DNA from: Closterium sp. NIES-65
Taxonomy: Eukaryota; Streptophyta; Zygnematophyceae; Desmidiales; Closteriaceae
Direction: 5' to 3'
NCBI GenBank assembly: GCA_948144175.1
Contig: CANXME010000553.1
Location: 682,001 to 746,000 of the forward strand
DNA length: 64,000 nucleotides
Part shown: positions 44,597-55,958 of the stretch, piece after piece
How the letters are laid out: every line of letters starts with the position of its first letter
How positions within the stretch are numbered: position 1 is the stretch's first letter
The notes under the pieces: model-generated
What the model saw: the letters and a program-made list of their open reading frames with translations, nothing else
Told to the model about the DNA's origin: nothing
Databases searched by the model: none
Translations under genes and position numbers: made by a program

Positions 44597-47500
44597 CACC
44601 CCCATAGGCAAAGTGGGGGAGAACAAGAGGTCACAAGACCAGTCAAGCAAAGCAAAGCAAGCTCAGGGTGGATCACAACGTCACCACACATTCCGAGCAC
44701 AAGTTCAAGGCCACAAGGCCAGTTCACATGCAAGATCATATATAAAGGTAAACAAGCAAGTGCAGGTATAGAAAGATCACAATACAAGCAAGGTCAGGAA
44801 GTGAGCAAGTGAGGCCAAGTAGGCACAAGACCTAGCATCGTACAGAAGCACTGATGATCACAAGGCGGAAGTGCCTTGGTAAAGATATCAGCAGTATTGG
44901 CCTCAGAGGCCACGTAAGCAAGGCGCAGCTGACCACGCTGCTGCAGCTCACGAGCAAGGAAGTAGCGAAGAGCAATGTGCTTCGTTCTGTGCTCCAGTCT
45001 GTGCTCCCGACACAAGGCCAACATGGCCTTGTTGTCTACGTACAGAACTGGAGGAGAACGAGGCGGCTCTCCTAGGTCAATCAGCAGGTAGGTGAGCCAG
45101 CGTAGCTCCTGTGCAGCCATGGCCCCCGCGTAGATCTCAGCCTCACAGCTGGAGCCGAGAACAAAAGACGAGCGAGTAGACCGCCACGAAGCCGGAACCA
45201 AGGCTGAAGGTGTAACCCTGTGACGACCGCTGTGTAGCCTGGTCGTCAGCCCAAGAAGCGTCTGCGTGACCTGTGAGGACCACTGAACGTCGCCCTCCAA
45301 GCACTAGCCCCATGCCCGACGTACTGCACAAGTAGCGCAACACCCTCTTCGCTGCAGCCATGTGCTCTGGCCGGTGTCTCCCAGGAGCAACATAGCGTGC
45401 CAAGATGCTAAGAGGGTATGCAAGGTCAGGTCGGGTGCACGTCATCAGGTACATGAGGCAGCCAACAAGCTCTGGGTATGGTCCACTCGGCTCTACGGAC
45501 TCATCCGAAGGCAGAGCTGAGAGCGAGTGGCGAGAAGATAGAGGAGTGGCCTGAGGCGAGGAGTACGTGAAGTCGAAGCGCTGAAGGACCTGCTACACCA
45601 TGTGTGACTGAGTCAGGGTAATGGTGCGCTGTGCTTTGTCCCGGGTGATCTGCAAGCCAAGGTAGCTGCGCAGTTCACCCAGGTCTGTGCACGTGTGTCT
45701 CTTCTGCAACTCGGACTTCACGTGGGCGAGTCCAGTAGTGTTAGCAGTGGCAAAGACCAAGTCGTTGACGTACACGAGGATGTAGAACGGTGGCAAAGAG
45801 GTGTCGGTGCGCAGAAACAGCGACGGGTCGGCAGTAGAAGGAGCAAACCCAAGAGCCGCAAGCGTAGTCCTCAGTGTGTCGTGCCACTCACGGGGCGCCT
45901 GGCGGAGACCATAGACTGGCCGCCGGAGGCTCCACTGGGTACCAGGGGGAAACGACCCAGTGAAGCCAGGTGGGCGGCGCAGCCAGATCTCCTCGTGCAG
46001 GCTGCCCTACAGGAAAGCTGTGCTGAAGTCAAGAGAGTGAAGCTCGTAGTCGCGCTGATCGGCTATGTGCAGCAGCACCCGAAGAGTGGTCATCTTCGGG
46101 GTGGGAGAGAAGGTCTGAAAGTAGTATACTCTTTGCCGCTGATTGAAGCCTCGAGCCTAGTAACGCGCCTTGAAGACAGGCGGAGAACCCGGCGGCCGCT
46201 TCACCTTAAAAATCCACATGCCACTGACGATGTTCGCCCCAGGTGGGGGAACCTCGTCAACGTAGGTGCCTGTGGACTTCCAAGAAGCCATCTCTGCGTC
46301 CATGGGTGACTGCCACTGTGAGGAGTAGGGACCCTCGATCGCCTGAGCGTACGATCGCGGAGTCGGGATGTCTGGTGCATCCGGGTCTCCCTCAGGGGCA
46401 ATTAGCGTGGACACGAGATGAGGCAAAGCAGCAGCAAAACACTGGAACTCCTCCTGCTTGTCCTCAAGGACGTCCGTGCTAAGAGCACACTCACCCCCGA
46501 CAGACGGAGGACAAACAGACTCAGACTCAGCAACAAGACTAGCAGCGTAGTCTAGGCGACAGCGAGCAGCAAAGTCGACAAGCTCAGCAACCAAGGCAGA
46601 CACAGCCGTGGACTCAAAGGAAGGGTCAGTGACAACAATAGCCGGGAGACGCGTGACAGTAGGACTGGCAGCACGAAGAGAGTCAGACTCCGGGTCGGCA
46701 AGAACAGGAAGAGAGGACTCCGGACGAGACGGCAACGGGACACGCAGAGGAGCAGTGGAAGGACGCAGTGCCATCTGGTGTGTGCCTGGGACCGTAGGAG
46801 GACGCGGACGCGGACCACGACTACTAGTGCGAGCAGTACGAACAGGCGACGCAGGACGAGACGCAGGCTCACGACGCTCAACAAGACCTCCAGTAGGACG
46901 AGTGTAGGGAGAAGGAGCAGGTAGGGGGGAGGCGGGCTGTAACTGTGACCGCGACTGGACTATGGACACTCTAAGGGAGGAGCAGGACCAGTAGAGGGCG
47001 GGAGACCAAGAACCTGCTCAAGGAGCGGAACGAAGTACGGCCGCTGCCGCGCAGCGCCTCCAGAACCAGCAGGGACACCACCAGTACCCCCAGCGGCAGC
47101 ACCAGCGCCAGCAGCACCTCCAGCTCCAGAAGCGCCAACTCCAGCACCCTCAGAAGCACCAGAGCCAACAGCACCACCAGCGCCAACACCCCCAGCAGCT
47201 CCAGCTCCAGCAGCTCTAGCAGCACCAACTCTAGCAGCTCCACCAGCACCAACTCCAGCAGGACCGTCAGCTCCAGTACCGCCAGCAGCTCCAGCAGTAC
47301 CTCCAGCAGGACCAACTGCAGCAGCCCCAGCAGCACCCCCAGTCCCAGCAGCTCCAGTACCGCCAGTACGAGCACCTCCAGGACCAGTGGCTCCAGTAAC
47401 TCCAGTGCCGACCCCAAGGTCACCAGTAACAGCAGCACCTCAAGCTCCAGCAGCACGGCTCCAACGCCGGGCAAACCACTCGCGCAGCTGCTGTGGAGAG

Positions 47501-50159
47501 GGTAGCTCCCACCTCGACGAAGCACCCGAAGGGGCCCCAAACCCAGCACCACGAGAGGCCACACGAGTAGACCTAGCACCCCCAGGCTCCGCACCCCTAG
47601 GCTCAGCACCCCAAGGCTCCGTACCCCCAGGCTCGCACCCCCAGGCTCCGCACCCCCAGACTCTGCACCCCCAGGCTCAGCACCCCTAGCAGCACCAGAG
47701 TCAATAGCTACCTCGACAGGCTCGACTACGTCTACCAGGGACACAACTGACGGGGCAAGACCCTGAGGGGGGAGGGGGTCTACCGGGGGGGGACCTGGCG
47801 CAAGGAAGAGCGGTGGCGGGGGGAGGGGCGCAGTGCGGTAGGGGAAGAGACGGGTAAGGTACCGACTCGTCAAAGGTGACGTCCTGGGAGGACAGAACAC
47901 GGCGCGAGGTGGGGTGGTAAAACTGCCAACCAGGCGCGTCAGGGGGGAAGCCAAGGAAGACGCAGGGAACAGCACGGGGGGATAGCTTGTCCGCAGACAA
48001 GTCGCGGACAAACGCCCGAGATCCCCAGACACAAAACGCAGACGCATCGCCAACCTTCCTCGTCCACCGCAAGGTGGGGGAGGTCTCTGGCAAGGAGACC
48101 CGGGGCTGAAGGTTGATCTGATGCGCTGCATACTGAACCGCAAACGGCCACAGAAAATGGGTAGCAGCCGCATGGATCATGGACGTACGAGCGACGTCCA
48201 TGACCATGCCAATGCGGCGCTCAACAATCCCATTTTGTTGTGGAGAGGCCGGAAGCGTAAAGGTCTGGCGGATGCCCTGTGCACGACAGAAGGCTCCCAG
48301 AAGGGCAGAGGAAAACTCCCCGCCTCTGTCAAAGTGCAGACGCAGAACAGGAAAGTCCGAGCCGAAACTCTCTCTGAGCTGGAGACGAGCTGCGCGGATC
48401 CAGTCGATCAACACCTCAGTGACGTCACCCTTTCTGCGCAAGGGGAACACCGTGGTGTAACGCGAGTAGTTGTCAACCACCAACAGGAAGTAACGCTCGT
48501 GACCCTGGCCACGGACGCAGGCGGGGCCCCACACGTCCATGTGAAGAGTCTGAAGCGGAGCATCTGTCGGAGGAAACTCGGAGGAGTGAGGGGCGGCGCG
48601 CTGCCGCCTCTCGACGCTGGGAACGCTGGTAGGGGCAGGCCCCGGAGGGAGGGGAGGGAGGGACCGGGGGAGACCAGAGACAAGGACACGGGAGGCCATG
48701 CCTCGGAGACGAGGCAGGGAGGGGTGACCAAGGCAGTGGTGCCAGAGGAGAGTCTGGTGGGACAGGAGACGACACGAGCAGGGAGGAGACTCAGGACCAG
48801 ACCTGGACGCTGCACCAAACACTTGACTCGACGCAGCTACCTGACCAGACTCAGCAACAGGAGGAGACTTAGTAGTAAGTGTGTACAGGCTCGACCCCGG
48901 CTAACGGGTAAACGTGGCCAAGTGTCGGCTCGTCCGAGCACACGTACAGTGGGTCAACCGCTGACTCGCAGGAGTGAACTGGTCCACCCCCCCGTTGTGT
49001 AGATCAGCACCACTCACCAAGTTCGTAGAGAACGAGGGGAGGTAGAGACCTGACAGGGTGCCAGAGGGGGCTGCCAGACACGGCAAGACAGTGGAGAAGT
49101 AGGCAAGGACAAGACCCCCAGAGGGGTCCGCCAGGGAGACCGCAACTGGCCGAATAAGCGGCGTAAGCGTGGTGCGGTCTCGAAAGAAGGAGCGGGAAGC
49201 ACCCGAGTCAAGGGTGAAGGTGTGTAAGGCCTGAGCCGATGTGGTACCTGAGAGAGCAGACTCACCAGCACCTGGGGCAGCAGATGCACTAGCACCTAGA
49301 GCAGCAGCCTCACCAGCAGCCTCAATGCCCGGGTCAGGCGGAACACACAAGTAACAGTCACCCTGATCACTAGTAGGCAATGCATACATGACAGTGAGGA
49401 TAGCATCATAGTCAAGAGCATAGATATCTACCCGCAGCCTAAGCAGCTCCACCTAGTCGGGGAGCTCAGCCGCGTTGCCAAACTCCGTACGCTAGGCGTC
49501 GCTCAGACGGGCGAAGCGTCGCCAAACTCCGTACGCCAGGCGTCGCTCAGACGGGCGAAGCAGCGGGACTCTGCGTGACCAAACGTCCCGCAAGGCTGAC
49601 CAGTCCGAGCACCAGTGCGAATGACGTACGGACAGCGAGCAGTACCACGTGACCCGTCACGCTGAGCGTACCACTCACGAAGCTACTGGGGCGAAAGGAC
49701 CGCACACGGACGACGCTGCAGCTGCACCTGGCCACTACAAGCAGCTGCCTAACTACTCACTCCAGGACGACTCCCACTATGGCCACCCCGACAACCTCAA
49801 GTAGCGTACCACTCACGAAGCTGCTGGGGCGTGAGGGACTCACGCGGACGTTGCTGGAGCTGCATCTAGCCACCGCCAGGAGCAGCAGGAGCAGTGGTAT
49901 CCGTAGTAGCAATAGCAGTACTCGCAGCGCGGCCACCCCTATAACTCCAACTAGCGTACCACTCACGAAGCTGTTGGGGGATGAGGGACTCACGCGGACG
50001 ACGCTCAAGCTGCATCTGGCCACGCCAGGAGCAGCAGTAGCAGCAAGAGCAGCAGTAACAGCAGTACGGGCAGGGCAGTGCTCACCAGTGGCGAGAAGGG
50101 CAGGCGTACGACGGCGGCAACGGCGAGGCTGCTACCACTGTAGGGCGAGGGCTCCGCGG

Positions 50160-51480
50160 CAGCTGCAGGGGCGGCTGCTCCAGGGGCGGCAGTTGTAGGG
50201 GCGGCTGCTCCAGGAGCAGCTGCTGCAGGGGCGGCTGCTTCAGGGGCGGCTGCTGCAGGGGTGGCTGCTCCAGGGGCGGCTGCTGCAGGGGCGGCTGCTG
50301 CAGGGGCGGCTGCTCCAGGGGCGGCTGCTTCAGGGGCGGCTGCTCCAAGGGCGGCTGCTCCAGGGGCGGTTGCTTCAGGGGCGGCTGCTCCAGGGGCGGC
50401 TGCTGCAGTGGCGGCTTCTCCAGGGGCGGCTGCTGCAGTGGCGGCTGCTCCAGGGGCGCCTGCTGCAGTGGCGGCTGCTCCAGGGGCTGCTGGTGTAGTG
50501 GCGGCTGCTCTAGGGGCGGCTGCTGCAGTGGCGGCTGCTCCTGGGGCGGCTGCTGCAGTGGCGGTTGCTCCAGGGGCGGCTGCTGCAGGGGCGGCTGCTC
50601 CAGGGGCGGCTGCTGCAGGGGCGGCTGCTCCAGAGGCGGCTGCTTTAGGGGCGGCTGCTCCAGGGGCGGCTACTTCAGGGGCGGCTGCTCTAGGGGCGGC
50701 TGCTGCAGGGGAGGCTGCTCCAAGGGCGGTTGCTGCAGTGGCGGCTGCTCCAGGGGCGGCTGCTGCAGTGGCGGCTGCTCCAGGTTCGGGTTAGGGCAGG
50801 GCGCCGCGGCGGGCAGGGGTGACGCCACGCGGGTCCCGCAGGGGCGTCGCGACGCACAGGAGCCGCGCCTCGCGGGTCCCGCAGGGGCGACGCGACGAGG
50901 CAGGGGCGACGAAGCGGGGCCGCGAGTGGCGACGGGGCGAGGCCGCGAAGGGGCCGCGAAGGGGCCGCGAAGGGAGCCGTGAGGGAGGCGCGAAGGGGCC
51001 GCGAAGGGGCCGCGAGGGGGGCCGCGAGGGGGCCGAGAAGGGGCCGCGAAGGGAGCCGTGAGGGGGGCCACGAGGGGGGCCGTGAAGGGGCCGCGAAGGG
51101 GCTGCGAAGGGGCCGTGAAGGGGCCGCGAAGGGGCCGTGAAGGGGCCGCGAGGGGGCCGCAAGGGGGCCGCGAAGGGGCCGCGAAGGGGCCGTGAAGGGG
51201 CCGTGAAGAGGCCGTGAAGGTGCCGCGAAGGGGCCGTGAAGGGGCCGCGTAGGGGCCGTGAAGGGGCCGTGAAGGGGCCGTGAAGGTGCCGCAAAGGGGC
51301 CGTGAAGGGGCCGCGAAGGGGCCGTGAAGTGAGGCCGCGAATGGGCCACAAGGGGCCTGAAGGGGCCGCGAAGGGCCGTGAGAGGGGCCGTGAGAGGCCG
51401 TGAGAGGGGCCGCTACGGGGCCGTAGGGGAGCGCGACGGGCCACTAAGGGCAGGGGATGCGACGGGAGGGTAGGCACACG
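50160..51480 (-). repeat. Copia-3 GC-rich leader with tandem repeats
   Basis: Two arrays occur: GGGGCGGCTGCTCCA / GGGGCGGCTGCTGCA units (about 50165-50790) and GGGGCCGCGAA / GGGGCCGTGAA units (about 50930-51420). Long ORFs here (poly-AAPGAA or GPFAAPSRPL) are repeat artefacts. Confidence 0.85.
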
Positions 51481-51584
51481 GGGCGCGACTCGGGCAGGGC
51501 GAAGCGCGCTCCAGGCAGGAAAAAAAAAATCGATATTCGGTGGGCCCTAGGAAACGTTCCCACTAGGGAACCTGCTCTATACCA

Positions 51585-51710
51585 TGTGAAAGAACGAGGA
51601 ATGAATGCACTGGCAAACAGGTGGGAACAAGTAGGAAAACCTAAAAGTGTTGTACCCCATATTGTCTACCCCACTACAGCCTACACAGACTATAGCATAT
51701 GAGTTTGACA
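51585..51710 (-). repeat. Copia-3 5' LTR, 126 bp
   Basis: Differs from 44471-44596 at three positions. The minus-strand primer-binding site (TGGTATAGAGC) adjoins it, the same variant as in Copia-1. Confidence 0.9.
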
Positions 51711-54700
51711 GGCTGGGCTCGTAGGTACTGTAGGGACTTGTGGTCCGTGCGAACAGTGACGTCAGCGCCCACCAAGTAGCAGCGCCACAGTTTGAACGCG
51801 TGTATTATGGCAAGCATCTCCTTGTCGTGGATCGGGTAGTTGCGTTCGGCTGCCTGCAGCTTGCGGGATTTGTAGGCTATTGGCTGCAATCCGTTCCCAA
51901 AATCTTGAAGTAGCACAGCTCCGATGGCGAAATATGAGGCGTCGGTGACGACTTCGAACGGCTTTGATGGGTCGGCAATGCGCAGCACAGGAGGGGAAAC
52001 GAGAAAATTCTTGAGTTCATGGAAAGCCGCTTCTGCCTCCTCCCCCCACAAAATTCCTGTCCTTGTGCAGCAGGTCCGTCAGCGGGCCGGTTATCCCCGC
52101 CATATTCGGGATAAACCGCCTGACGTAATTCACGAATCCCAGAAAACTCTGGAGTTCCGTGACATTCGTCGGGGACTTCCACTCCTTTATGGTTTTGATC
52201 TTCGCCGGGTCGATTTTATCGCCGTTGCGCGAAATGACGTGCCCCAAAAACTCCAACTCGTGCTTAAAAAAACTCGCACTTAGAGCCCTTGGTGATGAGT
52301 CGGTTCTCCTGCAGCCGCTTAAACACTACATCCAGGTCGCGGAGGTGCTGCTCCCTTGTCTTGCTAAAAATCAGGATATCGTCCAAGTAGACGATGACAC
52401 ATCGGTCTAGAAGATCCCGAAAAACCCTGTTCATGGTCAGTTGAAATGTCGAAGGCGCGTTCGTGAGGCCGAAAGGCATCACTGTAAATTCGTAACTCCC
52501 GTAGCGTGTGCGAAACGCAGTCTTGTGACAGTCGTCGGCGAAGTCTCGAATCTGGTGGTAACCGCCACTTAAGTCAATTTTCGAGAAATAACGAGCGCCG
52601 CGAAGCTGGTCGAGGAGGTCGTCGGTGCGTGGGATTGGGTAGCGAGACTTGATTGTGACCCGGTTCAGCGCGCGATAGTCGATGCACATGCGAAGTCCGT
52701 CGTCCTTCTTCGGAGTGAACACGATTGGTGCTGCGAAGGGAGATGTGCTGGCCCGAAAGAACCCTTTTTCCAACAGTGCGTCAATTTGACTTCACAGTTC
52801 CTCGAGTTCCGGCTGGGTCAACCGCCACTGTGTCCAAACATTCGGCTGCGCGCCAGGTTCCAGCTGGATTTTGTGGTCCTCAGGTCTCTCGGGTGGCAGT
52901 CCAGGTGGCAGATCGTCGGGGAAAATGTCGGGGTACCTCCGAATCAGCTCTGCTAAATCCGGTGGTACACCTGCACACAGCTTCTCGATGTCCTTTCCGT
53001 CGGTGTCAACTACCAAATCGCATAAGCAGACAGCGAACAGCTGCGTGCCTTTGTTGAAGTGGCGAGCTATAGTGATAGCTTTGACGCACGAGGCTTGGAT
53101 GTAGTTAGGTGTCCATGCAGGCAGCTTAATTAGCCCCTCGTGCTTGTTGATGTTGCACGATCCCGTTGTCCAGTCGATGACGGGGTTGTGCCGTCGTAGC
53201 CAATCACGTCCTAGCAGCACGTCGCAGCCGTCCAATGTTGTCGCGAGAAAACTTCATGCTGAAGCCGAAATCGTCGCCGCATTCGATCCTGACCGTCCGT
53301 GTTTGTTCCGTTATCGCCAGAGGCGTCCCGTCCACGAGGCGAGCGTCAATTTCGGGTAGACACCTGTCAAGTTGCAGCTTGGTTTTTTTTTGCGCTTGCC
53401 AAGTTGAAGAGGCTATGGCTGGCCCCCCCATCGACGAACATTTTCAAGTTATTTTTTAACACCTTGCCAGCGACCAGCACAGGGTGATCCACATGTGTAT
53501 CCCCGTTATTCGGCCGAGTGCGATCGATTGCATGAATCGGAACCACGACTCGGTGGGGATGGTGGGGTTCGGGCGACGAAGCACAGTCAGTAAAGGGCCC
53601 GCTAATTACTGACTCTTCCCATTTCCCTACTCCTTCCTGTCGTTCCCCGTCAGCGGCGTTTTCTCGTGGCAGTCTTTCATGTAGTGACCTGTCTTCCCGC
53701 ACCAGTAACACGGTCCCTTAGGAGGGCGGTCAGGTGTATGGACAGCGTTGATCGTGGCCCGATGGGTCTAGCCACGAAAGCGGTTTCCATCCTATGAAGC
53801 TGCTCTCGCGTACTGCATCAGCGCATCTGTAGACTCCGCCAGCCGTACTGCTTCAAGAAACGATGTCGGGCGCCCCCTGCGAACCTCGTACTGTATCTCG
53901 TATTTGAGGCCGCTGATATATTTATCCAACCGCTCATCTTCCAACATATCATCAACTTGGTCGGCGAGGCCCATAAATGACGCCGTGTAGTCTTGGACAG
54001 AAGCCATCTGCGGCCATGCATGCAGCTTCATGCGAGCTTGCTCCGAGGCGGATATGTGCTCGAAACGGTTTCGCAAGGCTGCGCCCCACTCCTTCGACGT
54101 GCGTATCGTGGTCACACCAAAGATTGATTCCGCCACTTGATTAGACGCTGCAGAGGTCCCGTCTGCCGCATGTGTCACACCTGTCGGCGTCCCTATTTCC
54201 AAGGTTCGGCGCCACCACTCAAGCGCCGCGCCCCGAAGAAGCGAAACGGCGGAATTAATACGCGTGGCATCGTCGTTAACGCCCGCAGCAGTGAAGAAGA
54301 CCTCGACACCAAACAGCCACCCCTTCACTGTAGTCGTTTTGTCTCTAGGATTAAACGGGGGCGGGTTGACGGGCTTGATCTTGATCGTCGTTACTGCAGG
54401 TGGCGCCGCTGCCGCGCGCTGCGTATCCTCTTCTTCGAAGTCACGTGTGAGCGCATCCAGCGGATTGCTCATCGCTTGACTGTTGCCCTCGCCTTCGTCC
54501 ACAGGCGACTCCTAACGCGCTTCACCTCGCGTCTGGCGTAGCTCGGCGTTTTCCTCTCGCAGTGTTGTCACTTCCGCCATTAATGTCTTCATGCTCTTCT
54601 GCATTTCTGCCACTTGTGCCATCATCCTGTTGACCGCCTCCTGATCCATGTGCCTAGCGCTACGCCTGGTGGGCAGTCGGGTCTCCGTGGCCTTCAGGCA

Positions 54701-54850
54701 AGTGAGAACACGAACTATCGGAGTCGGGCAGGATTGAATTAACAATCCCTGCGGCCAACCGTCGTGTAGTCACTAAAACAGCCACACCCTATCCCACCAA
54801 ACTACCCTCGGAAAAGTGGGGTGAACTAGGTAAGTAGCTCTGATACCAGG

Positions 54851-55130
54851 TGTTATGAGTAGTAAAAGAGAGTGCGCAGGTAAACGAATAACGAGGATGT
54901 GATAAACTGATATGAGAATACAATGAAGGAACGCACCAATGTAGGAGCTAGCCTAGCTAGGAGGAAACCTCGAACGAGCGAGGTTGGGGTGCAGGTTTGG
55001 CGATGGGAAATGCTGAAGGCGACGCGAGGAGCCTCGGCAGCGTTGAAATCGGCCGAACGTGCAAAGTCCGAAAATCGGGATGAACGCGTAGCAGTCAACC
55101 CCGATAAGGAATTCGAGAAAATTCCTTACA
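54851..55130 (-). repeat. Gypsy-2 5' LTR
   Basis: Plus-strand TGTTATGAGTAG to AAATTCCTTACA, followed by AGAGC. The flanking CTCTGATACCA is the complement of the tRNA-Met primer-binding site. Confidence 0.9.
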
Positions 55131-55312
55131 AGAGCCATGTAGCGAAACATTATTCCAACGTACTGGTATACTCACTTGTTAATTAATAAAATATATCAAA
55201 CCACCCAAATCCAGCTGCTACTTTGTCACTGGCAGGTTTCAGGCTGGCAGAATATAATAAATAAACGACACCCAAACAATGAAGAGCTTTAAGAGAACAT
55301 TTGCACACAACC

Positions 55313-55919
55313 TCAAGTCACAAAACCTGTCTGCCGTTGCAGCCACCGACCTCTCCCATTCACCACCCATGGCATCTGCAATACCTCCTCCGCACTTGGC
55401 CGGTGCTTCGGATCTGCAGCCAACAATCTCCTCACCACATCCTTCGCCTCTCCCGACACACTCACCCATGCCGCCGTCCCCATAGGAAGCTGCGCCCGCC
55501 GAATATTCAACAACAGCAGCCGAGTGCGCCGCCCAGAAAACGGCAGCTGGCCGCCCGACAACACCATGTACAGACAAATTCCGATGCCCCAGACGTCTGC
55601 AGGGAAGCTGACGGGGAGCCCTGCCGCCACCTCAGGTGCCACGTAGGCAGGGCTGCCAACAAGGCCTCGTGTGGCTGCCTGCCCTGGCCGTAGCTTCTCT
55701 GCCAGGCCAAAGTCAGCCAAACGCAGCCCTTGCACTTCACTGAGAGCAGGGAGAGGGGTATTGTTGGAGTGTTGGTGCTGCTGCTTGCATGCACAGGTGC
55801 ACAAGGGGAGTGCAGCAGCAACAGCAGCAGTACAAATGGAAAGTTCCGAACCGCCTGCCTTGAAAGACTGCTCCCCATCCTCCATTTGCTGCATCAGCTG
55901 CTGATGCTGCTGCTGCTCC

Positions 55920-55958
<39 letters not shown>

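Larger units (their letters stand above)
44471..51710 (-). mobile_element. Copia-3: Ty1/Copia LTR element, broken, inserted in Gypsy-2 RNase H
   Basis: LTRs of 126 bp at 51585-51710 (5') and 44471-44596 (3') differ at 3 positions. The GGCTG target duplication lies at 44466-44470 and 51711-51715 and falls inside the QYLRAQP region of Gypsy-2. Parts, reading leftward: tandem-repeat leader (50160-51480), gag with several PQQLREWY motifs (about 49660-49990) and an atypical CCHC finger (near 49580-49650), protease (near 49200), integrase (about 47850-48822), low-complexity linker with SPQQLREWF (near 47463-47500), RT (45593-46969) and RNase H (44794-45300). The coding region is broken in several places. 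Confidence 0.9.
42674..55130 (-). mobile_element. Gypsy-2: chromodomain-bearing Ty3/Gypsy element, broken, hosting Copia-3
   Basis: LTRs at 54851-55130 (5', 280 bp) and 42674-42950 (3', 277 bp) differ at about 16 positions, roughly 6 percent, so this is the older of the two well-bounded nests. A perfect AGAGC target duplication lies at 42669-42673 and 55131-55135. The minus-strand primer-binding site TGGTATCAGAG adjoins the 5' LTR, and a purine run adjoins the 3' LTR. Parts, reading leftward: coiled-coil Gag start (about 54640), Gag core (53792-54502), CCHC knuckle (near 53700), protease VDGGASHS, reverse transcriptase with YLDDILIF (about 52264-52773), RNase H, then after Copia-3 integrase (about 43742-44460) and a C-terminal chromodomain (near 42990-43110). 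Broken at several sites. Confidence 0.9.

Noticed and set aside
50261-51477. Long poly-AAPGAA and GPFAAPSRPL ORFs
   Set aside because: Products of the Copia-3 leader tandem arrays; no gene-like composition or start context.
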